DNA from: Chara braunii
Taxonomy: Eukaryota > Streptophyta > Charophyceae > Charales > Characeae
Reading direction: 5' to 3'
NCBI GenBank assembly: GCA_003427395.1
Contig: BFEA01000341.1
Span: 1,674,131-1,713,423, forward strand
DNA length: 39,293 nt
Under the pieces are notes generated by a model. It worked only from the letters and a program-made list of their open reading frames with translations, had not been told where the DNA came from and did no database searches. Within the stretch, counting starts at the first letter, position 1; each line of letters opens with the position of its first letter. Below are positions 19,450-29,426 of this stretch, piece after piece. The position numbers were made by a program, and so were the translations under genes.

Positions 19450-20745
19450 GAATGAATTGAAGGACGAGATCAGAAAAGGCTACTGACAAAATTTGGCAGC
19501 CTATCATATAAACTCTACAAACTAATCCTGAACGATTCCCTGAGTATAAAATGGCAGACGGCATTCTCTTCTCGATTGACAACGGTGAGCAAAGAGTTTG
19601 TGTACCCCACGATGACGTTGTAAAGAGTTTGATTTTGGGTGAGTGTCACAGCACAAAGGGTCACTTTGGCTTCAAAAAGACCTATGCTAATGTTCGGGAG
19701 TTGTTTGATTGGCAAGGGATGAAAGAAGACGTTCCAACCTATATGAGAACATGCCTTCTGTGTAAGCGCAACAAGTCGTCCCAAACTCCTTGGGACTAAT
19801 GAGACCACCACCCATTCCTAACGGACCATGTGAGTCTATCTCAATTTACTTCGTGAGCGTGACGAAGAGTCGGAACAGGGACAATCAAGTCATGGTCGTT
19901 GTGGATCAATTCTCAAAATATGTGATGTTTATTCCCTTACCCGTTGAGGCCAGAACCGAGCTTGCCATTCCAAGATTTCAAATGCAATGTAAGGTAATCG
20001 TATCTGATAGAGATGTGAGATTCGCAGGAGCTACGATATTCGTATCTGATAGAGATGTGAGATTCACAGGAGAGCAAAGGCAGAAGCTAATGGAAGTACA
20101 TGGCACCCGATTGACCATGTCGTGTTTCAGGATCTGCTCCGCCTTAAAGCCTTGCTTCCTATTGTCATTGCCATTGTAGCATGTGTGTAGCCCAGCCCAT
20201 AAGGGCCATGCGGACTTGACGTCATCCCCGGTAGACATCCCGAAATGAATGGACAGACATAGCAAATGAACAGTGTGCCAACGCCTTCTGTGCATGTATG
20301 TGAGACTAGACCAAGTGAACTGGGATGAGAACCTGCCTAAGATAGCTCGTCATACAATAACAGTGTCCACACACTAACAGGACAAACACCGAATGCACTA
20401 CATAAAAGGCTGGCAACCCCTGCGAGCTGCCGACTCACTAATGAGAGACCAGATCCAAAGCTTGCCCCCAGGAATCAAAGAATTTGCAGTTTTGTATGAA
20501 CAAGTTATTGCAAAAGTCAACGAAAATATTCTGAAAGCTCAGACTCAGATGATCGAGCAAGCCAACAAGCATCGCAGACCTGCTCAATTCAAAGAAGACT
20601 ACCTAGTTTGGGTAAAGTCTAAAGAATTTTCTTTAGGAGAAGGCATATCTCAAAAACTGATGCCCGTCTATTATGGACCCTTGGAAGTTATCCTGTCGTT
20701 GGGGATGCAGGTGGACCTTCCTACCACATTGACGTTCTCATCAAG
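19450..20745 (+). pseudogene. Integrase of element P (broken, truncated by element 2)
   Basis: In the N-terminal zinc domain, ECHSTKGHFGFKKTYANVREL and CLLCKRNK supply His-His and Cys-Cys. The core begins GPCESISIYF, with Tyr where the first catalytic Asp is expected. The second Asp is in VSDRDVRF, which is duplicated in tandem (19999-20040 and 20041 to about 20073). About 108 foreign bases (20124-20229) precede GRHPEMNGQT, whose following catalytic Glu codon is a TAG. The C-terminal part has IEQANKHRRPAQFKEDYLVW, EFSLGEGISQKLMPVYYGP and, after a frameshift, GDAGGPSYHIDV. It then runs into the LTR of element 2 near 20739. Two of three catalytic residues are lost. Confidence 0.85.
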
Positions 20746-21861
20746 CAGCGTACATCCTGATACATACAAATATGGTGCTTTGTAGCGCAGTGGAAGACTT
20801 AGATATAAGTCCTGACCTGGCCTTTTCTCACGTAGTGCAAGACAGCGCAGCAGAATACTAGAATACCAATGACTATCTCAATCAATGTCGCAATGCAGAC
20901 CAAACATACATCATCCTTATCACAAGGTGTGAAGGGGCCTGGCGCTACACACAGGAAGAATGCGCCAGGTCCAGATCATACACAGACGAAGAGGAGGGAA
21001 TCAGACGAAGAAAGGGGGCGCGAAGATGGGAATGTCGTCAACACCAAGTCTTAGTTACAAGTCCCAAATAATCCCTCTTCAAAATGTCTGAAGCCCAATA
21101 TCGAGTCTGGATACAAATGTCACCAATCCCACTCTCTCGTAGTCAGCTGATGCAGTGAAGTCAGNTAGCGAGAGGGTGAGAGGGAGATGGTGGACTGAGA
21201 AGAGGAAGAAGAAGAACTCTCTCTCTCTCATGTGCCAGGTACTAACCTGTGAAGATGGCGCCGTGCTGCAGGTACCTCGAAGACGAAGCTGGAGCTATGG
21301 CGCTGCAGGTCAGTCTCCCTGGTCTCCGCCCAATCTCTCTATCTCTCCAATACTACTCTAGCTCCTACTAGCGCCCAGCGCTGAAGACTACTGCTAACGC
21401 TACCTCCTGCCCGCTGAACTGCACATGAAGGGCCTGGGAAGTTCCTATGAACTACCTGCAGCCTGCAGGGCGGGCCAGTTCTATATAGTGCTGGCCCGTC
21501 CAGGAGGTTGCTCTTGCCAATGCCAAAACGTGCCAGACCCTGGCGTTCAAACTCAACCAAGGGTTGTCTTGAAAACAGGCCCAAAATGGCCTGTGCTAAA
21601 ACTCTGGTCTGGTGCCTAAGTTTCAGGGCAGGCCGGTCTTATGAGGGCCTGAAAATGGCCCTCCATTTCAGCCTGAAACGACTCAGGGCCTGGAGGGCCC
21701 TGTTTTAGGTTGAAACGACACAGGGCATGTAGGCTCTTGTTTTCAGGCTCTCAGCCTGAAACGACACAGGGCCTGTAGGCCCTTGTTTTCAGGCTTTCAG
21801 GCTGAAAAAGTCAGGGCCTGAAAACGGCCCGTGCAGCCTGTTGAAGGCGCAGCATGTAACA
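20739..21861 (-). repeat. 3' LTR of element 2 (outer end truncated)
   Basis: It aligns with 26977-28152 from TCAAGCAGCGTACATCC to GCAGCATGTAACA. It carries the GA-rich block, ATGGCGCTGCAG followed by GTCAGT (21297-21314) and the proximal minisatellite of about 58-bp GGGCCTGTAGGCCC units (about 21680-21830). An N lies at about 21165. Confidence 0.88.
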
Positions 21862-21874
21862 CCCCCCCCTCCTT
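21862..21874 (-). promoter_or_regulatory. Polypurine tract of element 2
   Basis: The minus strand reads AAGGAGGGGGGGG directly against the LTR start TGTTACATGC. This is the expected plus-strand DNA primer. Confidence 0.85.
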
Positions 21875-23300
21875 ATGAAGTTGAGCCGAGTCGAGGGCGA
21901 AGCTGACGATCTGAAGGTGGAACCTGGACGCGGGTGCGACATGGTGCCGAAGATACCGGCTTGCCTTGCATCTTGCGTTCGTAGCTTGCGAGAACATCTG
22001 GCGCTGTTGCTTGGAGTTCCGCATAGGTCAACCAACGGTCGGCTTTGTGGGTGCAGTACGCAAAGTGTACCAAATATTCGTTCGGCCTGTTGCCATAGCG
22101 TCGCTGGGAGATGATGTCGCCAACCTCTTGAAATCCATCCATAGAGGGTGGGTCTTGCGATTGTCGCCCGGGAAAATCGTCATCCTGCTGGCGTGTAAAG
22201 AGCCAACTTGGAGCAATGAAAGACCGGGTAGGCGGGCAAGTGGGCGGGCACCTGAATGATGAAGGAAAGTCCTTCGGGTGCATCCTCAGCAGGTGCCATG
22301 ATCGGCCAAGGCCCCATCCATTTCGGGAGGAGCTTGCGAGAGATATCTTGTTCGAGGCTGAACTCCGCGGCGGGAACCCAAACGAGATCATCAGCGTGGA
22401 ATGGACAAGGAAGACGCTGGCGATTGGCCTGTTGGCTCATGCGTTGCTGCATCTTAGCCATCTGGTCGCGTGCCTTAACAAAGCTCTAGCATCCGACGCA
22501 AGAAAAGAAGATGGTCCTCGCTCTTGGCCGTTCGTGGAATGATTGTGTCCAACGGAGAAGTGACCGGGGAGCCGTGCTCCAACTCGAAGGGCAACATCCC
22601 GATAGCCGGGTGGATGGAAGAGTTGTATGCCAACTCGACATCCGGCAGCCACTCAACCCAATCCTTTTGGTCGGGACGGATGAGAGTGCGAAGGAGAACC
22701 TGTGCGGTCTGATGCGCCCTCTCCGTTTGGCCATCGGTTTGGGGGTGGTGAGCCAAACTTGGCTTGAGAGATGAGCCCCATCGTTTGATGAGCGCCAACC
22801 AGAAATCGGGCATGAACCGAGTGTCGTGATCGCAGACGATTTCCTTGGGGTAACCCTTGGTTCAAATCCAACCGGCATAAAGAACCTCAGCCAACTCCGG
22901 TGTCTTGGCATAATAGCAGCAAGGCAAAAACATGGCGAACTTGGTGAGTCGGTCGACCACCATGAGAATCCCATCCACACCGGTCTTGAGCTTGGTGAGT
23001 CGTTCGAATTGGTGAGCCCGATAATGTTCATGGCAATCGCTTCCCTTCGGCGCAAGGGGACCGGTAATGGTCGCAACTTGCCGTACGGACGATGGTTGCG
23101 GGATTTGCAGCGTCGGCAAACCTCGCATGACTCGCAATAGCGTGTGACGTCGCCGACAAGGCTGGGCCACCAGAATCGATTGACAACAAAGTGTCCGGTG
23201 GCGGGAGCATCGTGGAACTCGCCAAGAAGCCGTGTACGCAAGTGAGAGTCACTCGGTACACAAAGAAGGTCCTTCCCCCGCGCGTGGACAATCAAGTACC
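21873..23300 (-). pseudogene. Integrase with C-terminal chromodomain-like segment, element 2 (broken)
   Basis: In transcription order: HLRTRLLGEFHDAPATGHF and CESCEVC form the HHCC domain. AIAMNIIGL shows Asn where element 1 has the first catalytic Asp. After a frameshift comes DGILMVVDRLTKFAMFLP, then a stop at 22862, VCDHDTRF with the second Asp, and HPQTDGQTERAH with Glu. A basic linker (KMQQRMSQQANRQR) leads to FSLEQDISRKLLPKWMGPW, a GPY/F-like C-terminal module. After another frameshift, 22139-21978 encodes EVGDIISQRRYGNRPNEYLV through RWLTYAELQ and ASYE. This has the spacing of a chromovirus chromodomain, which would steer integration to particular chromatin. The D-to-N change and indels make it inactive. 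Confidence 0.82.
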
Positions 23301-24650
23301 CCTCTTGGATCCAGTAGTGAGAAGGCGCCGAATTTGGAGAGACGCAATTTGCATACTTGTCACAAAACTCGGGGTCGCCTTGGTGCCACGAATGAAACTA
23401 TCCCACAGTTCGTTGTCGATCTCGAAGGTCGAATAGACTGCGGTACAATGATCCGGACGCCGTGAAAGAGCATTCGCAAAACGGTTGGCCTTCCCCGGAA
23501 TGTAATCGGGAAAGAAGTCAAATTGCCCGATGAAAGCCATCCAACGGGCGATGGTGCCATTGACGATGTCTTGGGGCTTGTAGAAGACCAACGGATTGTT
23601 GTCCGTTACCCATCGAAATTGACTTCGACCAAGGAGGAAGTGCCGCCACCGTTTGAGCGAGTGGACGAAGGCTAGGAGCTCCTTGTGTGCATCATCAATG
23701 GAGTGCACGACGGGAACTTTCTTGTTGAAGTATTCGACCGGGTGCCAGTCAACGCCATCGTATTGTTCGAGGACGACACCAATGTCATAGCCGAACGCAT
23801 CCGTAGTGACGCATGTTGGCAAAGGTGGGTCCTATATGCACAAGACCTCCGCAGATAATAGCGCGGCTTTGAGAGCCAAAAATGATTTCCGCCCATCCTC
23901 TCCGAAGTCAAACGATCGATCCTCGCATTGAAGCTTGGTCAAGTGGGCCTTGATCTTCGAGTATCCCTTGATAAAACGTTGGTATTAGCCGGCAAGGCCA
24001 AGGAACGAACGGACATCCATGACGTTCCGCGGCTCCGGCCACTCTTGGATGGCTTGGATCTTGTCCGACAACGGACTGATGCCCTCCGGTGTGACAAAAT
24101 GGCCCAAGTATTCCAGCTCTTGTCGAACAAACTCACACTTGTCGCGGTTAGCTTTGTACTTGGCACGGCGGAGCATCTCCAACACTCATCGAAGGTGCTC
24201 AAGATGCTCCTCCAATGTCCGACTATAGACGAGAATGTCGTCTAAGTAAACCAGCACGAACCGGTCCAACATCGCACGAAACTCGTTGGTCATTGCCACT
24301 TGAATCGTTGGCACGTTGGTGACGCCAAAAGGCATGACCACCCACTCAAAATGCCCGTACCTCGTCTTGAACGCGGATTTGTAGCGATCGTTCGGCCGGA
24401 TCAAAATCTAATGATATCCAGACTTCAAATCCAACTTAGAAAAATACTTCGCGCCACCCAGTCGCTCAAGAAGATCGCGGATACGAGGAGGAGGCCCCTC
24501 ATTCTTGACCATTTGCGTGTTGAGCTTACGGGAGTCGATGCACAATCGTAGATCCTTGTTCTTCTTTCGTACGAAGAGAACTGGTGCTCCATATGGGGAG
24601 CTGCTAGGGTGGATCCAACCCTTGTCCAACAAGTTAAGGAGTTATGCAGG
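23292..24650 (-). pseudogene. Reverse transcriptase and RNase H of element 2 (broken)
   Basis: A single frame shows [66 protein letters not shown], catalytic [15 protein letters not shown] (near 24240), YKANRDKCEF, LEYLGHFVTPEGISP, then RNase H from VTTDAFGYDIGVVLEQYDG to FRWVTDNNP and LSRRPDH. Stops interrupt it at 24408 (TAG, where element 1 has Gln), 24186 (TGA, Arg by context), 23985 (TAA, Tyr by context) and near 23832. The catalytic Asp pair is intact. Confidence 0.88.
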
Positions 24651-25815
24651 ACTGTAAGCTCCTCCTCGGTCATGCGACAAATGCAACCTTTCGGTGGCAC
24701 GACACTGGCCTCAAGAATAATCTCGTGAGAGATCGGCCGATCCGGCACCACACCGGTAGGTGACTCGAAGATGTCGGCGAACTCGTCAAGCAACCGCACC
24801 ACACAGCGGTCCGAAGACAAGTCCGTGGGTGAAGAGTCGGCTACCGCGGTCCGTAGGAAACATAGGTCTATCTCATCGGGCTGCTCGTAACCGCAAGTAG
24901 CCCGGAACGACTTGGCCGTCACCACTTGGCATTGGATCCAAGGGTGTGGAAGGGGAATAGTACACGGCACTTCGGCCTTGTAGGCGTTTCGAACGGTAAG
25001 AGTCCGCTGGTGGAAGTTGACCGTGTGATCCGGACTTGCGAGCCAAGGCAATCCCAAACTGATGTCGAAGTTTGTGTCCAAAATGTCGAACGTCACCAGT
25101 TCGCATGCATGGTACGGCCTCGATGTAGCGGTCGATAAGTTGCTGCGTCCTTCCGTCCGCCAACTTGATCGCCGCCAGTTTTGCCTTCCTCCGAACCTGT
25201 TCGCCAAGGCCAGCCCTTTGCATAAAGGCTTGGCTCATGAAAGTGCGAGACGCGTCACTATCCAACAAAGCCTTGCAGGACGCTTGCCCGACTTGGATCG
25301 GACATAGAGGAGCGGTGGGTTGTTGTCATCGTACCGCTGCTTGCGAAACTCGCGGGCCACCTTGGTAACATACGCAAGGATGTCCCCCACCGCGACTTCG
25401 TCATCTGTCAGCAAAGTTGGTGGTGCATAGAAGGATAAGTATGTGTGAAGATGAGTGCATAATGCTGCACATCATTGCGGTCACGACAAACGGCCCGTGG
25501 TCGGGAGAGGAAGCCATGCGAAATCCTCGGACGTGAGCGGGTCCAATACCTCTATGTTGAACTCGCGCACCGAATCCCGTGAAGAACCACTAAAAAACGA
25601 TACGTTGCCGCTGCTGGATAGGGAAGATGCCGCACACACGTCTTGTCCTTGAGCATGAGTACCCACTGTAGGAACGAGTCGGGCAACATAGTCCTCATAA
25701 GAGTATAGAAGAGGACTATCAACTTCCGCATGTGCCTCGGAACGAATGGCGGTCACCCACGAAGTGACTGGTTCCAAAGGNGTCGAGAGTGTCGTCGAGT
25801 CACTCGCGACGGTGC
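24640..25815 (-). pseudogene. Protease region of element 2 pol (broken)
   Basis: Starting at the frameshift site, pol reads IGKLSTVASDSTTLS, a linker containing LLYSYEDYVARLVPTV (compare YTYEDYAVHLVPP in element 1), and retropepsin ALLDSDASRTFMSQAFMQRAG with Asp replacing the Gly of the D-S-G triplet. A frameshift near 25120 leads to FDISLGLPWLASPDHTVNF and a linker to RT including LLDEFADIFESPTG. An N is at about 25791. The Gly-to-Asp change in the active site should abolish protease activity. Confidence 0.82.
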
Positions 25816-25825
25816 TCAGTTTCCC
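25816..25825 (-). promoter_or_regulatory. Predicted -1 ribosomal frameshift site, element 2
   Basis: G GGA AAC (25825-25819) stands directly before gag's TGA, in the same codon register as in element 1, and pol continues in the -1 frame as GGG AAA CTG AGC. Short possible stems follow (CGTCG with CGACG), but I cannot tell which structure, if any, is used. Confidence 0.68.
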
Positions 25826-25930
25826 GATTTGCCCTTGCCTTTCGACGGGCAGCCCACTATGTCGTGGAGATCGCTGTTACACCACAGACGATAGTGGAAT
25901 CTCGTGCGCGCCTTGTAGGCCTGTTCGGAG
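25816..25930 (-). pseudogene. Surviving 3' end of gag, element 2
   Basis: On the minus strand YRLWCNSDLHDIVGC is followed by SKGKGKSGN and a TGA (25818-25816). It matches element 1's zinc knuckle (CYWCNSTKHKTSLC...SSGN-stop), except that the first Cys is Arg. Upstream, the coiled-coil and Gag core seen in element 1 are missing; sequence passes within a few hundred bases into the AT-rich leader. Confidence 0.7.
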
Positions 25931-26871
25931 AGACCGTAGTGGGACCGTGAGGCTGGAGCTACTGCGCCGGGCCCGGGATAGATACGGTGTTTCTCTTCGT
26001 CTTGCCGCGTCCTCAGCTGCGGCGGCCACCATCTCGGGCGACTGTGAGTCTGTCCCCTTCATTGGAAAACACGGCCTCGCTAGATTGGTCGGTTGGCGTT
26101 GTCACCACGACCACGGCCAGTTTCGGCCGGTGCTGATCTCTGGTCTTATCTTTTCTATCTGTCCCAGGGTTGCCCAGATAAGGAGCCGCTAATCAAAAAG
26201 AAAAGTTCGAACTTCTGCAGAAAAAAACTTCAAGAAAATAAAAATCCTGAGTTTTGCAAGTTCAGTAGATCTCCCAATCTCCCTTGAAGTGCGAAATTGT
26301 CAATGACAAAAGAATTTCGAACTTTCAGACTGCCAATGATTATGAGAGTGAAAATCATGGAACTGCGAATAAAAAGAACTCCGAAAAGGGAAAAAAAAAT
26401 ATTCCGGATTACTTAAATGAGAGTAGGCACAGTTTGGACAATGGTAACTGCAAGAGGGATTTCCCATGCCATTTTCGAAAAAACGAATTTCGGAAATTAA
26501 AAAATATTCCGGATTTCCGAATAACGGGAAATTGCAAAAGGAAATCAAAATTTTTGAAAAAAAAGATATTCCGGATTTCCAGCGACAAAAGTTCGACTTT
26601 TCAGAAGAAAAACGAAAATGGGAATGTCAGCTGTTGCGCTATTGCGATTGTCCACAACAGAAATAGCAGGAAAACAAAATCCAAGAAAAGAAGAATTTTT
26701 TTTTTTCAGGACTAGCGGGAATTTAAAATTTCAATTTTCGGCAGTGAGGGCAAAATCGTGATTTTGGGTGCTAACTAGTGTGCTCTAATCAACCAATCAA
26801 TCAATCTAGACTAATCAACTAATTAGTCCCCGCACACATGTCAGATCAGGTTGTCCTGATTCACGTGCGGT
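25931..26871 (-). other. Leader of element 2
   Basis: The right two thirds (about 26200-26740) are AT-rich with recurring ATTCCGGATTTCC-like blocks, the counterpart of element 1's repetitive leader. The left part is GC-rich and may contain unrecognised gag remnants. There is no ACGTGGCA array here, unlike element 1. Confidence 0.6.
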
Positions 26872-26883
26872 GTTCTGATACCA
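26872..26883 (-). promoter_or_regulatory. Primer-binding site of element 2
   Basis: TGGTATCAGAAC on the minus strand, two bases inside the LTR end; one mismatch to the initiator Met tRNA complement. Confidence 0.8.
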
Positions 26884-26885
26884 CC

Positions 26886-28152
26886 TGTCACATGCCCAGT
26901 TGGGCGATGTACATATATAACCAAGGATCCACAATGTGATAAAAAGGACTGAATGGACAATGCAGTGCCAGTGGAATCTCAACAAGCAGTGTACATCCTG
27001 ATACATACAAAAATGGTGCTTTTAAGTGCAGTGGAAGATATAAATATAAGTCCTGACCTGACCGGGGCTGACCTTTCTCACGTAGTGCAAGACAGCACAG
27101 CAGAATGCTAGAATACCAATGACTATCTCAATCAATGTCGCAATGCAGACCAAACATACATCATCATTATCACAAGGCGTGAAGGGGCCCGGCGCTACAC
27201 ACAGAAGAATGCGCCAGGTCCAGACCATACACAGACGAAGAGGAGGGAATCAGACCAAGAAGAGGGGGGGGGGAGATGGGAATGTCGTGAACACCACGTC
27301 TTCGCTACAAGTCCCAAATAGTCCCTCGTCAAAATGTCTGTCGAGTCTGGATACAAATGTCACCAATCCCGCTCTCTCGTATTCTGCTGATGCAGTGAAG
27401 TTAGGTAGCGAGAGGGTGAGAGGGAGAGGGACTGAGAAGAGGAAGAAGAAGAACTCTCTCTCTCTCATGTGCCAGGTACTAACCTGTGAAGATGGCGCTG
27501 TGCTGCAGGTACCTCAAAGACGAAGCTGGAGCTATGGCGCCTCAGGTAAGTCTCCCTGGCCTCCGCCCAATCTCTCTATCTCTCCAATACTACTCTAGCT
27601 CCTACTAGCGCCCAGCGCTGAAGACTACTGCTAACGCTACTACTACCTCTGCAGCGCTCCTCCAGAGTGCTGCTGCCGAATCCTGAAGACTACCTCCTGC
27701 CTCCTGAACTGCATGTGAAGTGCCTGGGACGTTCCTATGAACTACCTGCAGCCTGCAGGGCGGGCCAGTTCTATATAGTGCTGGCCCGTCCAGGAGGTTG
27801 CTCTTGCCAATGCCAAAACGTGCCAGACCCTGGCGTTCAAACTCACCCAAGGGTTGTCTTGAAAACAGGCCGAAAATGGCCTGTGCTAAAACCCTGGTCC
27901 GGTGCCTAAGTTTCAGGGCAGGTCGGTCTTATTAGGGCCTGAAAATGGCCCTCCGTTTCAGGCTGAAAAGACTCAGGGCCTGGAGGGCCCTGTTTTAGGT
28001 TGAAACAACACAGAGCCTGTAGGCCCTTGGTGTCAGGCTTTCAGGCTGAAACGACACAGGGCCTGTAGGCCCTTGTTTTCAGGCTTTCAGGCTGAAAACG
28101 TCACGGGCCTGAAAATGGCCCGTGCAGCCTGTTGGAGGCGCAGCGTGAAACA
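26886..28152 (-). repeat. 5' LTR of element 2
   Basis: The complete 1,267-bp LTR runs from TGTCACATGCCC to GCGTGAAACA on the plus strand (TG...CA). It contains ATGGCGCCTCAG followed by GTAAGT (27534-27551) on the antisense strand, GA/CT-rich blocks and the GGGCCTGTAGGCCC minisatellite near 27960-28110. It is the most complete family C LTR here and was used as the reference for the others. Confidence 0.9.
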
Positions 28153-28252
28153 GCACCTCATATAATTGCTACTTATGAACGGGGACTGATGACACACCAA
28201 GCCTAAAAGAATTAAGTTCCTGCGCAGGAACTCGAAATCGGGTCAGATAGAA
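28153..28252 (+). other. Remnant between element 2 and the downstream LTR-P fragment
   Basis: One hundred bases, probably the 3' end of element P's internal region. It holds an exact 18-bp palindrome, AGTTCCTGCGCAGGAACT (28215-28232). No clear polypurine tract precedes the LTR start at 28253. Confidence 0.5.
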
Positions 28253-28645
28253 TGAAATAAACTCAATTCAGAGCTGCACAGATGCAAGCAAGGGTCGTCA
28301 CTTTCGGTCAAAAGTTACAAACAGACGTCGAAGGTCACCTCCCAAGCCTGAGAAATGGCTGAGAAAGTCCCTAGGGTCAAGGGGTACCAGAGTCTGAGTC
28401 AAAACTTGTGCCCAGCACCCCATAGTGAGACAAATACTCTTGGAAAATCAAAAGTCAACCCCAGCATGGGATTGTAGGGCCTAAGTCAAGTCAACCCGTA
28501 GACCAGCCATGGCCGTCAATCAGATGCACATAATTGGTTGTCTGCAGATAGCCAAAAGATTCCAGTTCGACTGGGGAAAGGTACTGCTGCTGCAAGGTTG
28601 TAATGTGGCCATCGTGATCATGAAAATCTGAGTGTTGCTGCAGGA
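28253..28645 (+). repeat. 5' part of an element P LTR, probably its displaced 3' LTR
   Basis: It begins TGAAATAAACTC and follows the P LTR through GTCACTTTCGGTCAAAAG, CCAAGCCTGAGAAATGG, CAGCCATGGC and GGTTGTCTGCAG to about 28645, where similarity ends. It shows the LTR without the family B insert present in the copy at 10003. Confidence 0.75.
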
Positions 28646-29096
28646 AAGTGCCATTTCAAATCCTTTCCCCTCTCGACTTCCCTATTCACGGTACCAATCC
28701 ATGCTTGGGCCAGTCAACACTGGCCAAAAAACTTGGAGAAAAGGAAAAAGGACCGAAAGGACAACTAATTAATGCTTGGGGAAGGCAACCCCAGCCACAT
28801 GTAACTGATCGTGAGAGAACAAGGACTGCCAAGAGAACACCGAAGGCAAGAGGAAGAACACTAACTTCCTGCTGTTCCAAAATGCATCGACAAATATCTT
28901 GTTGTACTTTATGGCAATTGGGCAAACAGTGCATCCAAGCTCAAAAGCTCCCTGTAAAAGCATTAACAGCAACAGGTACAAAGCACAGCCACATAAACAA
29001 ACTGTCAGAAACCAATGTATCCCATGAGCTCCACGATTCACATCATCCAATCAAAAGCCACAATAACAATCCATCCACACATCCAATCAACTGAAA

Positions 29097-29098
<2 letters not shown>
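28646..29098. other. Unassigned sequence
   Basis: No gene or repeat was recognised. The short plus-strand frame at 28648-29094 has no domain. Confidence 0.4.

Positions 29099-29170
<72 letters not shown>
29099..29170. repeat. Compound (TC)19(AC)17 microsatellite
   Basis: Thirty-eight bases of TC repeats pass directly into thirty-four bases of AC repeats. Confidence 0.97.
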
Positions 29171-29172
<2 letters not shown>

Positions 29173-29392
29173 CCCTGTACCTTCATGGCGGTCTCCGAGC
29201 ATTCTCGAGTACCGGGATGCATTTGTGTGTGTTGCGGACTTTCACCAAAACCACCCCTATTTCACCCAGTTCAGTAGATCCAAAATCAGTTATAAAAGGA
29301 GGCAGAATACAGTGGGAGATATAATCCTGTTCATTTTCTTTCAGATGTTCAGATTATGTTTTGTCTGTTCTCTTAGTGATGCTCACTTGTAT

Positions 29393-29400
<8 letters not shown>

Positions 29401-29426
<26 letters not shown>
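29401..29426 (-). repeat. LINE poly(A) tail
   Basis: Twenty-six T on the plus strand, at the 3' end of the minus-strand LINE. Confidence 0.8.

Larger units (their letters stand above)
20739..28152 (-). mobile_element. Ty3/gypsy chromodomain-type element 2, gag-deleted
   Basis: Both LTRs are present: 26886-28152 as 5' and 20739-21861 as 3', the latter lacking about 90 bases at its outer end. The PBS (26883-26872) and polypurine tract (21874-21862) sit at the correct inner borders. On the minus strand pol reads protease, RT, RNase H, integrase, chromodomain-like tail. Between the PBS and protease only the last part of gag is left. The frames carry multiple stops and frameshifts. The two LTRs differ at several percent of positions by eye, so the insertion is not recent. 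The element interrupts element P's integrase. No target duplication can be seen because the outer 3' LTR end is missing. Confidence 0.88.
10003..28645 (+). mobile_element. Ty3/gypsy element P, a nested composite (plus strand)
   Basis: The 5' LTR (10003-12636), PBS (12640), gag, protease, RT, RNase H and integrase follow in Ty3 order on the plus strand up to about 20738. There minus-strand element 2 (to 28152) interrupts it. A 100-base remnant and a fragment matching the start of the P LTR (28253 to about 28645) follow, which I read as the displaced 3' LTR. Removing the insertions leaves an element of roughly 9 kb. Both terminal copies begin TGAAATAA. The element is heavily decayed, with many stops, several tandem duplications, a missing RT active site and lost integrase catalytic residues. 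The composite reading is inference; each part is seen directly. Confidence 0.7.
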
